Source: Candidatus Atribacter fermentans
GTDB taxonomy: Bacteria; Atribacterota; Atribacteria; Atribacterales; Atribacteraceae
Reading direction: 5' to 3'
NCBI GenBank assembly: GCA_012517485.1
Contig: JAAYUT010000169.1
Coordinates: 1 to 5,632, forward strand
Length of the DNA: 5,632 bases
Part shown: positions 4,954 to 5,632 of the stretch, one piece after another
How the letters are laid out: every line of letters begins with the position of its first letter
How positions within the stretch are numbered: the first letter of the stretch is position 1
Notes under the pieces: model-generated
The model's database searches: none
What the model was told of the DNA's origin: nothing
The model's input: the letters and a program-made list of their open reading frames with translations, nothing else
Program-made: the position numbers and the translations under genes

Positions 4954-5632
4954 ATGAAGACTTCCATGGAAATCTCATCCTCTCTTCTTTATTATCTTAC
5001 AGATGATAATTATTCAATCGAATACAACGTCGGTTTGCTCCGCAAGGAAGGATTCACAGTCCAAATCTTTTATAATGACATGGAGTTTTTAAAACATCTT
5101 TCGATAAAATTACCTGATTGTGTTCTCCTTGATGGTTCCCTTGCAAATGGTAATGGTTTGTTCATGTGTCGGTCACTCAAACAACAAAAAGAATGGCGTT
5201 ATCTTGCTATTTTGTATTTGACCCAATCAAATCAATCGAACGAACTCATTCAAGCATTTGAAGCGGGAGCAGATGATTGCATCTCTCGTCCCATTCATCC
5301 TCAAGAACTCGTTGCCCGTCTTCGAGCCATTTTACGACGTCAAAAGAGTTCAAATATCCAAATTGGACAATTCATCCTTCAACCAGAGAGTTTGAGTATT
5401 CAGATTGGAGATTCCAGGATTTATTTTTCTTGGAGAGAGTATAAGATCCTTGAATTGCTCGTTTTGCATGCTGGTGAAGTCTTCTCTCGGGCTGTGATCT
5501 GTCAGCAGATTTGGAAGAAAGGGGCTCCGATCAATGCTCGTAACGTTGATGTTCATATAGTAAATATTCGAAAAAAACTTGGAAAATATCGAAGTCTACT
5601 TCGAACCATCCGAGATAAAGGATATATGATCA
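4954..5632 (+). CDS. OmpR/PhoB-family response regulator (extreme C-terminus outside window)
   Basis: 226 codons are present and only the last few residues are missing. The receiver domain spans about 10-128. It has the acidic pair D17-D18, phospho-acceptor D60 (CVLLDGS), T90 after beta-4, and AGADD (104-108). The conserved lysine of the usual KP motif is arginine (R112-P113). The DNA-binding winged helix covers about 136-226, with FSWREYKILELLV (158-170), the recognition helix around NARNVDVHIVNIRKKLG (194-210) and the final hairpin RDKGYMI. Its place directly behind pstS suggests a PhoB/PhoP-type activator of phosphate uptake, but other OmpR-family roles cannot be excluded; a histidine kinase may follow beyond the edge. 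The start chosen is the first ATG, which immediately follows the hairpin. Met5 (4966) is a possible alternative, and neither has a linear Shine-Dalgarno. The N-terminus before D17 is somewhat longer than usual. Confidence 0.9.
   Translation, partial: MKTSMEISSSLLYYLTDDNYSIEYNVGLLRKEGFTVQIFYNDMEFLKHLSIKLPDCVLLDGSLANGNGLFMCRSLKQQKEWRYLAILYLTQSNQSNELIQAFEAGADDCISRPIHPQELVARLRAILRRQKSSNIQIGQFILQPESLSIQIGDSRIYFSWREYKILELLVLHAGEVFSRAVICQQIWKKGAPINARNVDVHIVNIRKKLGKYRSLLRTIRDKGYMI

Noticed and set aside
4897..4956. pstS and the response-regulator gene are in the same reading frame, with 18 open codons between the TAG and the ATG
   Set aside because: Readthrough would fuse an exported protein to a cytoplasmic regulator, which makes no biological sense. 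Same-frame placement with 18 open codons is easily due to chance.

Overview
The window has about 40% GC and reads as a bacterial chromosome segment of five genes in two divergent blocks, plus one long non-coding gap between them. The two ABC subunits closely resemble the Thermotoga maritima heterodimeric exporter TM287/TM288, as I remember those sequences. PstS has a plain type I signal peptide and contains no cysteine. Together these suggest a double-membraned, anaerobe- or thermophile-type lineage such as Atribacterota or Thermotogota. That placement is inference from family resemblance, not a database result.

Minus-strand block (positions 3494 down to 1): a MarR-family repressor gene, a 244-nt gap, a TM287-type ABC half-transporter, and, overlapping it by 8 nt, a TM288-type partner. 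The partner runs off the left edge of the window before its ATPase domain. A strong sigma-70-like promoter (TTGACA, 17 bp, TAAAAT) lies upstream of marR. An AT-rich palindromic array at its predicted start of transcription is the obvious MarR operator. This looks like a self-regulated, ligand-induced multidrug or lipid exporter operon.

Intergenic region (3495 to 4080): besides the two divergent control regions it holds two imperfect 22-bp direct repeats, a C-rich stretch whose minus strand fits the G-quadruplex pattern, and a GACCTGACCCC word. The last two suggest old repeat or insertion-sequence debris. No gene was found here.

Plus-strand block (4081 to the right edge): pstS, encoding the periplasmic phosphate-binding protein, followed by an OmpR/PhoB-type response regulator that is cut only at its extreme C-terminus. 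Upstream of pstS, TTTAA words recur every 11 bp ahead of a possible -10 box, as in a Pho box. The regulator is therefore a plausible PhoB-like controller of its own operon. Between the two genes is a near-perfect 14-bp-stem hairpin that sits exactly between the only good Shine-Dalgarno sequence and the regulator's ATG. This is the most unusual structural feature of the window.

No CRISPR array, tRNA, rRNA, intact mobile element or wholly new gene system is visible.
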